Under the pieces are notes generated by a model. The model saw only the letters and a list, made by a program, of their open reading frames with translations. It ran no database searches and had not been told where the DNA came from. From Pseudomonas sp. CFII64 (GTDB taxonomy: Bacteria > Pseudomonadota > Gammaproteobacteria > Pseudomonadales > Pseudomonadaceae), in contig NZ_ATLO01000054.1 of the NCBI RefSeq assembly GCF_000416235.1, forward strand, positions 41,979 to 105,978: 64,000 bases of DNA, given 5' to 3'. Positions within the stretch are counted from its first letter, which is position 1. Each line of letters begins with the position of its first letter. A program made the position numbers and the translations under genes. This document shows, one piece after another, positions 8,385 to 17,725 of this stretch.

Positions 8385-8590
8385 GGACCGGCTTCAGCCG
8401 GGAAAGCGCCATTCGAATCAAAGAAACTCATAGGATGTACCGGCCTCTTCCCGGATAAATCCGGTCCCACAACGTGACGTTTGAATTTAATCCGCGAATC
8501 AGACCCGTAGGACCGGCTTCAGCCGGGAAAGCGCCATTCGAATCAAAGAAACTCATAGGATGTACCGGCCTCTTCCCGGATAAATCCGGT
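8385..8590. repeat. Two direct 81-bp copies of a REP pair between fecR and fecA
   Basis: Bases 8385-8465 are repeated at 8510-8590 with 125-base spacing and no difference that I can see. Each copy contains an inverted pair: a GGACCGGCTTCAGCCGGG element on the left and a TCCCGGATAAATCCGG element on the right, with the same 40-odd bases between them. The block splits the fecIR-fecA locus and could attenuate read-through from fecIR into fecA. Confidence 0.9.
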
Positions 8591-8705
8591 TCTATAAGGT
8601 TGAGTCGCGCCCGGCGAAAATATTTGCAAACCCAGTGAGCCGTTTTGCTCATCTCGCGTGACAGACAGGAAAAGCACCTTAATCGTCTCGCCAAAGGACT
8701 CCTGC

Positions 8706-11063
8706 ATGTCAGCCCGCCCCAGCCTTGTTTCTCCCCTCGCCCGCTCGTTGCGCCATATCCTGTTTGGCGCCGGTTTGTCGTTGAGCGCCCTGCCGCTGGT
8801 GCAGGCGGCGGAAGTCGCCAGCAAGCCTTACCACATCGCGCCGAGCGCGCTGGAAACCGCACTGAACCAGTTTGGGCGTGAAGCAGGCGTGCTGATTTCC
8901 TTTGGATCGCAGATCACCAACGGCTTGCAGAGTCGCGGCCTGGAAGGCCAATACACGCCGGAACAAGGCCTGGCCGCATTGCTTAAAGGCACCGGCTTGC
9001 AGGCGCGGGCTGATGGGCAGGATGGCTACACCTTACAACCGGTCAGCGCTGCGCAAGGTGACGGTCCGGTTGAGCTGGAAGCGTCGACCGTGGTCGGCGA
9101 CTGGCTCGGCGAAGCGCAGCAGATCAACGTTTTCGAGCACCCCGGCGCGCGGGATGTGATCCGTCGCGAAGAAATCGAACGCTCCGGGGCCAGCACTGCG
9201 CGTGAGGTGCTCAATCGGATTCCCGGCGTCAACGCCCCGGAAAACAATGGCACCGGCAGCCATGACATGGCGCTGAACTTCGGCATTCGCGGCCTCAATC
9301 CGCGCCTGGCGTCGCGCTCCACGGTATTGATGGATGGCATTCCGGTGCCCTTCGCACCTTATGGCCAGCCGCAGTTGTCGTTCGCGCCGATCAGCATGGG
9401 CAACATGGACGCTGTGGACGTGGTGCGTGGCGGCGGCGCCGTCAGGTATGGCCCGCAAAACGTCGGCGGGATCGTCAACTTCGTGACCCGCGCCATCCCC
9501 GATGCGCCGACCGTCAAAGGCGGTTTCCAGACCGAAACCAGCCCGTCGTCCAGCCATGACGGCTTCAAGACCACCGGCAACCTGCTGGCCGGCGGCACCG
9601 CCGACAACGGCCTGGGCGGCGCGATCCTGTATTCCGGGGTGCGCGGCGGCGACTGGCGTGAACACAGCGACACGCAAATCGACGACCTGATTCTCAAGGG
9701 CAAATACCAGATCGACGAGGCCAACAGCCTTAATGCCATGGCGCAGTATTACGAAGGTGAAGCGGACATGCCCGGCGGTCTGAACGTCGCTGATTACAAG
9801 GCTGATCCGTATCAATCGACGCGCCCCAAAGACAAGTTCTGGGGACGCCGCACGCTGGTCAATTTCGGCTACCGCTACGAGCAGGACGCGCGGGTATTCA
9901 CCGCCAATACGTTCTTCACCAAGACCTTGCGCAGCGGTTATCTGGATCAAGGCAGCTTCGTTTCCCTGTCGCCCCGCGAATACTGGGTGCGCGGTCTGGA
10001 AACGCGTTTCTCCCAAGGCTTCGCGCTGGGCGAAAGCTGGAACGAAATCGGCGTTGGCTATCGCTACATCAACGAGGCCGGTCACGAACTGCGCTATCGC
10101 ACGCCGACCACTTCCAACGAGCTGCCCAGCACCGCCAGCCGCAACGACCGGGACACTCGCGGCGCGACCGAAGCCCACGCGATCTACATCGATGACCGTA
10201 TCGACATCGGAAAATGGACATTCACCCCTGGCATTCGCTACGAGATGATCGATTCGGCGCAGACCAACAACCTGACCAACGTCAAATACCAGGGCGATTA
10301 CAACACGGCGCTGCCTGCACTGAACGTGCTGTATCACCTCACTGACACGTGGAATCTATACGCCAATACCGAAGGTTCGTTCGGCAGCGTGCAGTACAGC
10401 CAGATGCCAAATCGGGTGGCTGGCGGCGAAGTAAAACCGGAAAAAGCCCGCACCTGGGAACTCGGCACACGTTATGACAACGGCAACTTGCGCGCCGAAA
10501 TCGGGGCGTTCCTGATCAACTTCGACAATCAGTATGAAAGTAACCAGACCAACGACACGGTGATTGCCCGCGGTGAAACCCGGCATCAGGGCATCGAGAC
10601 CAGCATCAACTATGCATTGAATGGTTTGAGCCCGGCGCTGGCCGGTTTCGATGTGTACGCCACGTATGCGTATGTCGACGCCAGCATTCGCGAAGATGGC
10701 CCTAACAAGGGCAACCGCGTGCCCTTCTCGTCCAAACACAAAGGCACCTTGGGCGTGGCGTATACCGAAGGGCCGTGGAAGCTGAATCTCGACAGTTCGT
10801 ATCAGAGCGATCAGTTCGCCGACAACGCCAACACTTCAGCGGAAAGCGCCGATGGCAGTACCGGCAAGATTCCCGGCTACATGCTGTTCAGCACCCGCGC
10901 CGGCTACGATTTCGGTCCACAACTCAATGACCTGAACGTCGCCGTCGGGGTGAAGAACCTGCTCAACCACGAATACTTCACCCGCTCGTTCGACGATAAC
11001 AACAAAGGCAAATACGTCGGCGAACCGCGCACGGTGTATGTGCAAACGTCTGTGGCGTTCTGA
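8706..11063 (+). CDS. fecA: TonB-dependent ferric dicitrate receptor FecA
   Basis: 785 residues. A signal peptide ends near PLVQA-AEVASK; an N-terminal STN signalling domain covers about 40-110 (PSALETALNQFGREAGVLI); a TonB box-like and plug region carries VVGDWLG, FEHPGARDVIRREEIE and REVLNRIPGVNAPENNGTGSHD; a 22-strand barrel ends with VYVQTSVAF. Long identical blocks with E. coli FecA as I remember it (GIRGLNPRLASRSTVLMDGI, VPFAPYGQPQLS, NVLYHLTD.WNLYANTEGSFG) make the substrate assignment firm. The start has AAGGACT upstream. The signalling domain acts through FecR to FecI, encoded just upstream. Confidence 0.95.
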   Translation: MSARPSLVSPLARSLRHILFGAGLSLSALPLVQAAEVASKPYHIAPSALETALNQFGREAGVLISFGSQITNGLQSRGLEGQYTPEQGLAALLKGTGLQARADGQDGYTLQPVSAAQGDGPVELEASTVVGDWLGEAQQINVFEHPGARDVIRREEIERSGASTAREVLNRIPGVNAPENNGTGSHDMALNFGIRGLNPRLASRSTVLMDGIPVPFAPYGQPQLSFAPISMGNMDAVDVVRGGGAVRYGPQNVGGIVNFVTRAIPDAPTVKGGFQTETSPSSSHDGFKTTGNLLAGGTADNGLGGAILYSGVRGGDWREHSDTQIDDLILKGKYQIDEANSLNAMAQYYEGEADMPGGLNVADYKADPYQSTRPKDKFWGRRTLVNFGYRYEQDARVFTANTFFTKTLRSGYLDQGSFVSLSPREYWVRGLETRFSQGFALGESWNEIGVGYRYINEAGHELRYRTPTTSNELPSTASRNDRDTRGATEAHAIYIDDRIDIGKWTFTPGIRYEMIDSAQTNNLTNVKYQGDYNTALPALNVLYHLTDTWNLYANTEGSFGSVQYSQMPNRVAGGEVKPEKARTWELGTRYDNGNLRAEIGAFLINFDNQYESNQTNDTVIARGETRHQGIETSINYALNGLSPALAGFDVYATYAYVDASIREDGPNKGNRVPFSSKHKGTLGVAYTEGPWKLNLDSSYQSDQFADNANTSAESADGSTGKIPGYMLFSTRAGYDFGPQLNDLNVAVGVKNLLNHEYFTRSFDDNNKGKYVGEPRTVYVQTSVAF

Positions 11064-11320
11064 CCCGAATCAATCGGGAAGGCGGTATTCGATGCGCCAG
11101 ATGTGCATCGAATGTCCCGCCGTCATCGGGGATAAATCCCCTCCTCCCGGGGCAGCGGTGGCCATTGGGGGAAGCCCGGTCCAACCAAATCCAAGGTAGG
11201 ACCGGACTTATCCGGGAAGCGTAGGCGCAGACACCGGACTGGATCAGGCTGAAGATGCTGACCAATCCGCCGCCATCGGGGACAAGTCCCCTCCTGCAAT
11301 GGGTCCTTCTTCCTGCTTGA
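11064..11320. repeat. Intergenic region between convergent receptor genes with several palindromes
   Basis: About 257 bases between fecA and the FhuA-type receptor gene. It holds two copies of a CATCGGGGA-AAGTCCCC/AAATCCCC type palindrome (near 11124-11144 and 11273-11294) and one GTAGGACCGGACTTATCCGGGAAG element near 11195-11218. No coding frame with receptor-like or other recognisable features was seen. The palindromes probably act as terminators for both converging genes. Confidence 0.65.
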
Positions 11321-13822
11321 TCACCACCGATACGTAGCACTCGCCTGCACAGTGCGTTGCGAGCCATACCAGCACCAGGAATAGTAATAGCAGGACGCGA
11401 CGTATTCCTTGTTTGCCAGGTTGGTGACGTTCAGTGCCAGGCGCAGGTTATCCATCGGGCTGTTGATATTCGGGATGTCGTAATGCGCCGCTGCATCGAA
11501 CAGCGTGTAGCCCGGCACTTTCAACGAATTGGCCTCATCGCCCCAGCTCGAACCCACATAACGCGCACCGCCGCCCACCCCAATGCCTTTGAGTTGGCCG
11601 TCACGGAAGGTGTAGTCGACCCAGGCCGAAGCCGTGTGTTTCGGAATGCCTGGCGGCGTAGTGCCTTCGGCGGTCAGCGCCGGGCCATTGGCCACACCGA
11701 CAATGCCGGGTGAAACGCGAACCGTGCTGTTGGATTTGCTCACCTGATTGTCCAGATACGCATAAGCCGCCGTGATATCCAGGTTATCGCTCAGGCTCGC
11801 CTTGCCTTCGAGTTCAAAACCACGAGATTGCACTTCGCCAGTCTGCACCTGGCAACGGGCGCCATTGCACAGATTGGTCGGGATCGGGTCTTGGGTCAGC
11901 ACGTTGCTGCGTCGTAAATCGAAGATCGCCGCCGTGATGAAACTATTGCTGCCCGGCGGTTGGTATTTGATCCCCAGTTCGTATTGCTTGCCTTCAGTTG
12001 GATCAAACGGCGTATTGCCAAAGCCCGTGCCCGATTGCGGCTCGAAGGATTCGGAATAGCTGATGTATGGCGCCAGACCGTTATCGAACAGATAGACCAG
12101 GCCCAGGCGGCCGGTGAACGCCTCGCTGTCCGTCGAGCTTTTGCTTTTCACGCCCGTGGTCAGGCGCTGCGAACTGTTGGTGCTGTCGGCCCAATCATAA
12201 CGACCGCCCGCCAGCAACACCCATTTGTCCCACTTCAACTGCTCCTGCAAATACAGGCCTTTCTGCTGACTGCGCGCCGTAGCGTCGGTGCTGTAAGTGA
12301 TGGGTGCGACCGGACGGCCATAAACCGGATCGAACAGGTCCAGCGACGGACCACTGCCGTTGCCGGATTTGGTGTCGGTGCTGGTGTTCTGGTAATCGGC
12401 GCCGAACAACACAGTGTGCTGCAACGGACCGGTGTCGAACTTGGCCTGGGCCTGGTTATCGAGCGTGTAGGAATCCAGATTCACATCGCTGCCGATGGTG
12501 TAGCGACCCATGGTGCGGTAGTCCGGCTGCAACGCGTCGCTGCCGTTGTAGATACTTTGATAGATGCCTTCGCTGCGCAGATAACGGGCATTCTGGCGCA
12601 AGGTCCAGACGTCGTTCAGATGATGTTCGAACAAGTAACCGACCGCGTAATACTTGCGGTCGCTCTTCTCGAAATCTTTTTCACCATCATAAAAATCCAC
12701 GTCGATGTCACGGCCGGTCGGGCTGTGCAACACAGAACCATAAGCCGGGATCGAACCGTATGACGCGCCCTTTGGATCGGCCTGATAATTGGCCAGTAAC
12801 GTCAGCGACGTATCTTCGCTCGGACGCCAGGTGAAGGCCGAGGCGATGGACTGGCGACGGGTTTCGGTGTGTTCGAGTTGTCCATCGGCATCGTCGTACA
12901 AACCCGAAAGGCGATAGGAGTACACGCCTTGGTCGTCAATCGGCCCGCCAAAGTCAAAGGTCGTACGCTTCTTGTCGAACGTGCCGTAGGTCATGCCGAT
13001 TTCATGGAAAGGCGTTTCCGTCGGCAGCTTGCTGACCATGTTCACCACGCCGCTGGGGCTGGCCTGGCCATACAGCACCGACGAGGGGCCGCGCAGCACT
13101 TCAACGCGCTCCAGATCGAAGGAATCCTTCTGCGGCGACGCATCACGGCTGCCCGGCATGCGCAGGCCATCGAGGTAAGTCGCCGGGGAAAAGCCGCGAA
13201 TGGTCAGCTGATCGAGTCGCGACGCGGTGGAACCACGGGTTTCCGGAACCACTGCAGCGGTATAGCGCAGGATCTGATTGAGACTCTGGGCACCCTGGGC
13301 GCGCATCTGGTCCTTGGTGACCACGGAAATCGACTGCGGCGTTTCGATCAACGCCGAATCGGTCTTGGTCCCGACCCGGCTGCGCGTGGCGACGTAACCG
13401 GCAACCGGTCCGGTCGGGCTTTCGTTCTGATAGGCGCCGCTGATGGCAGTAGCCTGCAACTCCAGGGTGCCGTCGGCGGCAGCGGGTGCCGCTTCGATTC
13501 GATAGCGATTGGCCGAAAGCGTCGTTGCGCGCAAACCGCTGCCGGCGAGCAGTTTCGCGATTGCCTCGTCAGTGCCGAACGCACCTTGCAACCCATTGCT
13601 GCGCTTGCCGCGAGTCAGGGCCGGATCGAATGCCAGGACCAGATTGGCCTGCTCGGCCAAGGCATTGAGCGCCTGGCTTAAATCGCCGGCCGGGATAGCG
13701 AAGCTGCGCGCCGCACTGGCGGGCTGGCCAGCGGCGGAATCAGCCGCGTGCAAAGGCGCTATGGCACACGCCATCAACACGGCAAGCGCCAGAGGATGCA
13801 ACGAATTAACAGGGCGTGACAT
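11321..13822 (-). CDS. TonB-dependent siderophore receptor with STN domain (FhuA/FiuA-type, hydroxamate siderophores)
   Basis: 833 residues. A signal peptide ends at PLHA-ADSA, followed by an STN domain (about 45-110, AGDLSQALNALAEQANLVL), a plug (ETPQSISVVTKDQM, QILRYTAAVVPETRG, RGPSSVLYGQASPSGVVN) and a barrel ending SATYRW. The end NLANKEYVASCYYYSWCWYG closely follows E. coli FhuA (paired cysteines in the last loop), pointing to ferrichrome or a similar ferric hydroxamate. The presence of an STN domain implies cell-surface signalling, and the ECF/FecR pair at 14603-16107 is the natural partner, although an HPF-like gene lies between. Exact substrate is not provable here. Confidence 0.88.
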   Translation of the reverse strand: MSRPVNSLHPLALAVLMACAIAPLHAADSAAGQPASAARSFAIPAGDLSQALNALAEQANLVLAFDPALTRGKRSNGLQGAFGTDEAIAKLLAGSGLRATTLSANRYRIEAAPAAADGTLELQATAISGAYQNESPTGPVAGYVATRSRVGTKTDSALIETPQSISVVTKDQMRAQGAQSLNQILRYTAAVVPETRGSTASRLDQLTIRGFSPATYLDGLRMPGSRDASPQKDSFDLERVEVLRGPSSVLYGQASPSGVVNMVSKLPTETPFHEIGMTYGTFDKKRTTFDFGGPIDDQGVYSYRLSGLYDDADGQLEHTETRRQSIASAFTWRPSEDTSLTLLANYQADPKGASYGSIPAYGSVLHSPTGRDIDVDFYDGEKDFEKSDRKYYAVGYLFEHHLNDVWTLRQNARYLRSEGIYQSIYNGSDALQPDYRTMGRYTIGSDVNLDSYTLDNQAQAKFDTGPLQHTVLFGADYQNTSTDTKSGNGSGPSLDLFDPVYGRPVAPITYSTDATARSQQKGLYLQEQLKWDKWVLLAGGRYDWADSTNSSQRLTTGVKSKSSTDSEAFTGRLGLVYLFDNGLAPYISYSESFEPQSGTGFGNTPFDPTEGKQYELGIKYQPPGSNSFITAAIFDLRRSNVLTQDPIPTNLCNGARCQVQTGEVQSRGFELEGKASLSDNLDITAAYAYLDNQVSKSNSTVRVSPGIVGVANGPALTAEGTTPPGIPKHTASAWVDYTFRDGQLKGIGVGGGARYVGSSWGDEANSLKVPGYTLFDAAAHYDIPNINSPMDNLRLALNVTNLANKEYVASCYYYSWCWYGSQRTVQASATYRW

Positions 13823-14072
13823 GAACGATCCTTCACTGTGAAATTAGGTTTTCCATAGCCATGACGGACGTGCGGGAAAAACAGACAGTGAATGAGAGCG
13901 ATTTACATTCAAAACCTGAGGATTATTTTTTTGCCGCGAAATATTTCTTTCTCAATGGGGTTGAATTGTTCCTGCATAGGCGCCAACACTGTGAATGAGC
14001 GCAGACGAAATGAACCTGTTAACCGGTCGTGTCGTCCGATCTCATACGAGCAAGCCTTATAAGGGAAGAACT

Positions 14073-14501
14073 ATGCAAATCCAGGTCAATTGCGATAACC
14101 ACATCGAAAGCAGTATTCGACTGGAGGAGTGGGTACGTACCACCGTTGAAAGCACGCTCGAACGCTATGACGAAGATCTAACCCGGATCGAAGTTCACAT
14201 CCGCGATGAAAACGGTGACAAGCCCGGCCCGCACGACATGCGCTGCCAGATGGAAGCCCGACCAAAAGGTCATCAACCTATTTCCGTTACCCACAAGGCC
14301 GATACGCTGGATCAGGCCGTAGATGGCGCAGCTGTAAAACTCGACCACGCCCTTGAACATCTTTTTGGCAAACTGCGTACCAAACGTCCGGGCGCTCCCG
14401 TGATCAATGACGCAGAACAGGAGTCGGTGAACCCGGACGCCCTGCTGCAAGAAGAATTTCTGGAAAAAGAGCAGGCCAAAGACACCGCCCTGCTGGGATG
14501 A
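14073..14501 (+). CDS. HPF/RaiA-family ribosome-associated protein
   Basis: 142 residues. The first 105 match the HPF/RaiA (sigma-54 modulation) fold: MQIQVNCDNHIESSIRLEEWV, LTRIEVHIRDENGDK and KADTLDQAVDGAAVKLDHAL. The family binds the 30S decoding region and hibernates or protects ribosomes in stress or stationary phase. The C-terminal 35 residues are acidic and lack the long-HPF dimerisation domain. This is an orphan copy, away from rpoN, and it lies between a siderophore receptor and its probable regulators on the opposite strand. The start has an AAGGGAAG ribosome binding site. A role in metal or iron stress is only suggested by context. Confidence 0.75.
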   Translation: MQIQVNCDNHIESSIRLEEWVRTTVESTLERYDEDLTRIEVHIRDENGDKPGPHDMRCQMEARPKGHQPISVTHKADTLDQAVDGAAVKLDHALEHLFGKLRTKRPGAPVINDAEQESVNPDALLQEEFLEKEQAKDTALLG

Positions 14502-14540
14502 TCCCAACCGTTAGCTGAGCATTCAGCAACACTATGAAGA

Positions 14541-14575
14541 AGGGCGGGGTCGCCAAAACGACCCCGCCCTCTTTC
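14541..14575. terminator. Strong bidirectional rho-independent terminator
   Basis: GGGCGGGGTCG and CGACCCCGCCC form an 11-bp GC-rich stem with a short A-rich loop, followed by CTCTTT on the plus strand and preceded by an AT-containing run on the other. It lies between the convergent HPF-like gene (ends 14501) and the FecR-like gene (ends 14603), so it serves both. Confidence 0.85.
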
Positions 14576-14602
14576 GTTATGCCTTCTCTCCTCAAGCCCC
14601 GC

Positions 14603-15565
14603 TTACTCGGCCGGCTTGACCCAGACCAGCAGATCGGTGAAGTGCTCGACCTTGATCGGCAGGTTGTCAGCCAAAGTCGCCAGTGCAGCGTCGGTATCAT
14701 TGAGCTGAAATACGCCGGAAACCCGCATCCCTTCCAGTGCCGCCGCGTCGAATTGCAACAGCCCATGTCGATAGCTCCCCAGCGCCTCCAGCACCTCGGC
14801 AAGCGGTCGGTCATCGACCTTGAGCAAACCGCGCGTCCAGGCCGCAGGATCTTCATTGCCGATCGATTGCGGTGTCTGCACCAGACCATCCTTGAGCGTC
14901 GCCTGTTGGCCGGCGCTTACCCGGACCGCCACGGAACTGTTGGCGTTGGCGGCGATGGCCGATTCCAGCACGCTGACCTGAACCGCGCCGTCCGCCCCAC
15001 TACGCACCAGAAACCGTGTGCCCAGCGCCGTAATGGTGCCTTGCTCAGTGCGCACCACGAACGGTCGTTGCGGGTCCTTGGCGACCTCGACCCACACCTC
15101 ACCGCGATGCAAATCGATTACCCGCCGCCGCTCGTCGAATTCAATGTCGACCGCCGAGTCACTGTTGAGCTGCAAATGGCTGCCGTCGGCGAGGACGACT
15201 TCGCGTCGTTCGCCGACATGGGTCCGCTGATCGGCCATCCAGACGGGCGCTTGATCGAGACTGAACCAGGCCAGCGCCAGGCTGCCGCATAAAGCGATGG
15301 TCTGGAGATAACGCCGTGACGACTTGCCCGGCGACCGCGCGAAAGCCTGGTCCAGCGCCATCCGCGCCGGAGCAGTCGGCAACTGCTCGAAACTGCCCCA
15401 CAAGGATTGCATGCGCGCCACGGCCAAGAAGTGACGTGGATCTTCCTGTCGCCAGCTATTGAAGGCCTGACGATCAGCCGCCGTGACCCCGTCGTCGTGC
15501 AGCAACGCCAACCAGCTCGCGGCCTGGCCGATCATTGCTTCGGTCGGTTCGTACTCGGTGCTCAT
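14603..15565 (-). CDS. FecR-family anti-sigma factor
   Basis: 320 residues with the usual order: a cytosolic sigma-binding region (EAMIGQAASWLALLHDDGVTAADRQAF), one membrane helix near 90 (LQTIALCGSLALAWFSL), then the periplasmic FecR domain (REVVLADGSHLQLNSDSAVDIEFDE, GTITALGTRFLVR) and a C-terminal STN-like region. It should transmit the signal from the FhuA-type receptor to the ECF factor encoded upstream. The start at 15565 is fixed by an ATGA overlap with the sigma gene; an in-frame start further upstream would lie inside that gene. Confidence 0.9.
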   Translation of the reverse strand: MSTEYEPTEAMIGQAASWLALLHDDGVTAADRQAFNSWRQEDPRHFLAVARMQSLWGSFEQLPTAPARMALDQAFARSPGKSSRRYLQTIALCGSLALAWFSLDQAPVWMADQRTHVGERREVVLADGSHLQLNSDSAVDIEFDERRRVIDLHRGEVWVEVAKDPQRPFVVRTEQGTITALGTRFLVRSGADGAVQVSVLESAIAANANSSVAVRVSAGQQATLKDGLVQTPQSIGNEDPAAWTRGLLKVDDRPLAEVLEALGSYRHGLLQFDAAALEGMRVSGVFQLNDTDAALATLADNLPIKVEHFTDLLVWVKPAE

Positions 15566-16107
15566 GCCAGGTGGCCCGAACCGTGCAGTGCTTTGTAGCA
15601 ATGCACCAGCACGCTGGCCATGTACTGCTTGACCATGCTGCTGGAGACACCTAACACCGTGGCGATTTCGCTATAGGTCAGGCCGTCCAGACGATTGAGC
15701 AAAAATGCCTGACGCGGCTTGGCCGGCAAACCCTCCAGCATCTGGGCGATTTTTTCCAGAATCTCCAGGGCGGCGTGAATGGCTTCCGGGCTTGGAATAG
15801 AGGCTTCATCGGCATGCAGAGCAAGCGCATCAAGGTAAGCACGCTCAATCTTGCGCCGCCGCCCACCGTCGATCATCAGGCGCGTGGCCGTCGTCGTCAG
15901 GAAGGCGCGAGGCTCCTTGAGGTTGTGCGGTTCGGCCAGAGTGAGCACCCGAATGAACGCGTCATGGGCCAGATCGGCAGCGCGCTGCGAGCAACCGAGT
16001 TTTTTACGCAGCCAGCCGTGCAACCAGCTGTGATGGTCGGCGTAGAGTTCGGAGATTTGCCGCTGGCGGCTGATCAGGTCGCGATCAGATGCGGAGAAGT
16101 CGTGCAT
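15562..16107 (-). CDS. ECF sigma factor (FecI/FiuI-type)
   Basis: 181 residues with ECF regions: region 2 (LYADHHSWLHGWLRKKLG, AADLAHDAFIRVL, PRAFLTTTATRLMID) and region 4 (RLDGLTYSEIATVLGVSSSMVKQYM). It is an iron-starvation sigma factor expected to transcribe the FhuA-type receptor gene at 13822. A Fur-box-like site lies 20 bases upstream of the ATG. Overlap with the anti-sigma gene gives coupled translation. Confidence 0.9.
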   Translation of the reverse strand: MHDFSASDRDLISRQRQISELYADHHSWLHGWLRKKLGCSQRAADLAHDAFIRVLTLAEPHNLKEPRAFLTTTATRLMIDGGRRRKIERAYLDALALHADEASIPSPEAIHAALEILEKIAQMLEGLPAKPRQAFLLNRLDGLTYSEIATVLGVSSSMVKQYMASVLVHCYKALHGSGHLA

Positions 16108-16126
16108 ATGTCAATACTTCTCAAAC

Positions 16127-16145
16127 ACGAAAAATTATCATTAAC
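16127..16145 (-). promoter_or_regulatory. Fur box-like site upstream of the second ECF sigma gene
   Basis: On the minus strand GTTAATGATAATTTTTCGT matches 13 of 19 positions of the Fur consensus, including the contiguous block TAATGATAAT. It is 20-38 bases upstream of the sigma factor start. Confidence 0.65.
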
Positions 16146-16272
16146 GCGGAAGATGCCAGTTTTCAGCTCTAACAGCAAGCGTAGGAAATTTCCCATCAAT
16201 CCACTTCAGCCGAGAACTAAAGTGCCAAAAGCCCAGTCAATTTATGCAGCCCCTTAAAGCAGGTAGCCGATA

Positions 16273-16605
16273 ATGGACAACCCTTTTCAACAGATCACTG
16301 ACGCGTTCCACCCTGATTATCGGGTGAACCTGAGCATTCAAGGGCTCGACGGCAGCATCATGCTGACCCTGTCCAACGAATCCGGCGTTGTCGCCAAACG
16401 CTTGATCAGCGCCGCCCAGCGCAACGATCCCAAGCGCCTGAACCGTTTGATTGAAAGCGTGCAATTCGGCATCGCGATCGAGCAAGGCCACAGCGCGATC
16501 AAGATCCTCGCGGCCATGACCGATGGCGACCTCAGGCAACTGGCCCCGCCACCGATACGCAGCAACTGGTTGCGCGATCGCCCACGATTGGCGGTCAGTG
16601 TTTAA
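16273..16605 (+). CDS. DUF3509-family protein
   Basis: A 110-residue soluble protein beginning MDNPFQQITDAFHPDYRVNLSI, which I recognise as the Pseudomonas DUF3509 family. No catalytic motif is visible; the C-terminus is proline and arginine rich. A GCAGGTAG element precedes the start. It stands alone between the iron-signalling sigma gene (divergent) and psiE (convergent), and its function is unknown. Confidence 0.75.
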   Translation: MDNPFQQITDAFHPDYRVNLSIQGLDGSIMLTLSNESGVVAKRLISAAQRNDPKRLNRLIESVQFGIAIEQGHSAIKILAAMTDGDLRQLAPPPIRSNWLRDRPRLAVSV

Positions 16606-16724
16606 TGGCGTGTCATCGCGGTCGTGATGATGCGCAAGATTTTCACACCCCTCTGATGTCAGATTCAGGCCCGATTGCTGCACATTTTCAGCGGGCCTGA
16701 ATACCTTCCCGACGATGATCTCTG

Positions 16725-17174
16725 TCAGTTTTCGGCCTTGTCCTTGACCGACGGGTACTTCGACGACGCGTATCGAACCACCAGGATCGAGAACGCCAGC
16801 AGCAATATCCCGCCACACAAATAAATGATCCCCAGATCAGGCGCATTGTGATGCGACACGTCGCCGATCAACAGCCGGGTCAGCGCGGTGATCGCCACAT
16901 AGAGCAGGAAGCGGATCGGCATGTGGTTGGTCTTGAAATAGATACCCGTCATGGCACCCAGCTCAAGGTAGATAAACAGCAATAGAATGTCGTCGACGCT
17001 GATGCTGCCTTTTTCCAGCATGCCAATGAATGTCGTCACCGCCGCGTAAGCCGTGATCGCACCAATCCCGAACAGCGCCAGATAGTGAAAGGCTTCGACA
17101 CAGAGATTGCCGAGGGAGTCGGCCTGGTCGTGCAGGTTCTTGCGCAGCTTTTCAGCCCATTTCAGTTCTGACAT
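16725..17174 (-). CDS. psiE: Phosphate-starvation-inducible protein PsiE
   Basis: A 149-residue inner-membrane protein with four predicted helices (LALFGIGAITAYAAVTTF, DDILLLFIYLELGAMTGIYF, IRFLLYVAITALTRLLIG, IIYLCGGILLLAFSILVV). The block LLLFIYLELGAMTGIYFKTNHMP is typical of PsiE, which is induced by phosphate limitation in E. coli but has no known activity. The start at 17174 follows an AGGATG element. I saw no clear Pho box in the 270 bases upstream. Confidence 0.85.
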   Translation of the reverse strand: MSELKWAEKLRKNLHDQADSLGNLCVEAFHYLALFGIGAITAYAAVTTFIGMLEKGSISVDDILLLFIYLELGAMTGIYFKTNHMPIRFLLYVAITALTRLLIGDVSHHNAPDLGIIYLCGGILLLAFSILVVRYASSKYPSVKDKAEN

Positions 17175-17384
17175 ATCCAACACATCCTGTACAAAAATTA
17201 AACAGCACTTCCAGATTGAATGATGCTGCGGGCGCATGACACTTTGATTTGCCTGAATACCAAGCAGGAACGAGGCCATTAGCTATGGTTGAGAGCGTGG
17301 CGGGTTGTCGCAAGACACATCCATGATTGAAAAAGATGCATGAAGGCCACTATCCAGCGCGAAAAATTTCGCCTATGCTAGGCA

Positions 17385-17400
17385 CTGTATAAAAATACAG
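17385..17400. promoter_or_regulatory. LexA (SOS) box upstream of yebG
   Basis: CTGTATAAAAATACAG is a perfect LexA operator (CTGT-N8-ACAG, palindromic TAT/ATA). It lies 44-59 bases before the yebG start, where bound LexA would cover the promoter. Confidence 0.92.
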
Positions 17401-17443
17401 TAGTCGTTAAAGACAACTATCGTGAAGGCATGTGAGGTGGTGA

Positions 17444-17707
17444 ATGGCCGTCGAAGTGGTATACCGCAGCAGCCGAGATCTGGAGCGTTTGTTCATGGAT
17501 AAAGCCGAAGCTGATCGTCATGACAAAATGCTCGAACTCGCTGAGTTGCTGGCAGCAGTGTTGAACAAGGCCGTGCCTTCCCTGAGCGAAGCCCAGGTCG
17601 AAGAAGCCGGGATTTATATGGCGAAGAATCGCGATATTTTTGCTCGTGCATTCAAGAGCCAACCGGATGCGTTGAATGAGTTGCTCAACGGTTCAGGGGC
17701 AGAGTAA
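17444..17707 (+). CDS. yebG: YebG-family SOS-induced protein
   Basis: An 87-residue protein starting MAVEVVYRSSRDLERLF with KAEADRHDKMLELAELLAAVL, the hallmark of YebG. In E. coli yebG is a LexA-controlled gene of unknown molecular function. The perfect LexA box at 17385 supports DNA-damage control here too. A GTGAGGTGGTG stretch before the ATG supplies a ribosome binding site. Confidence 0.9.
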   Translation: MAVEVVYRSSRDLERLFMDKAEADRHDKMLELAELLAAVLNKAVPSLSEAQVEEAGIYMAKNRDIFARAFKSQPDALNELLNGSGAE

Positions 17708-17725
17708 GGCCCGGTCGACGTTAGA

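Noticed and set aside
13889..13911. TGAATG...CATTCA inverted repeat upstream of the FhuA-type receptor, considered as a Fur box
   Set aside because: Only the outer hexamers are symmetrical and the match to the 19-base Fur consensus is poor; the receptor is more likely driven by its ECF sigma factor.
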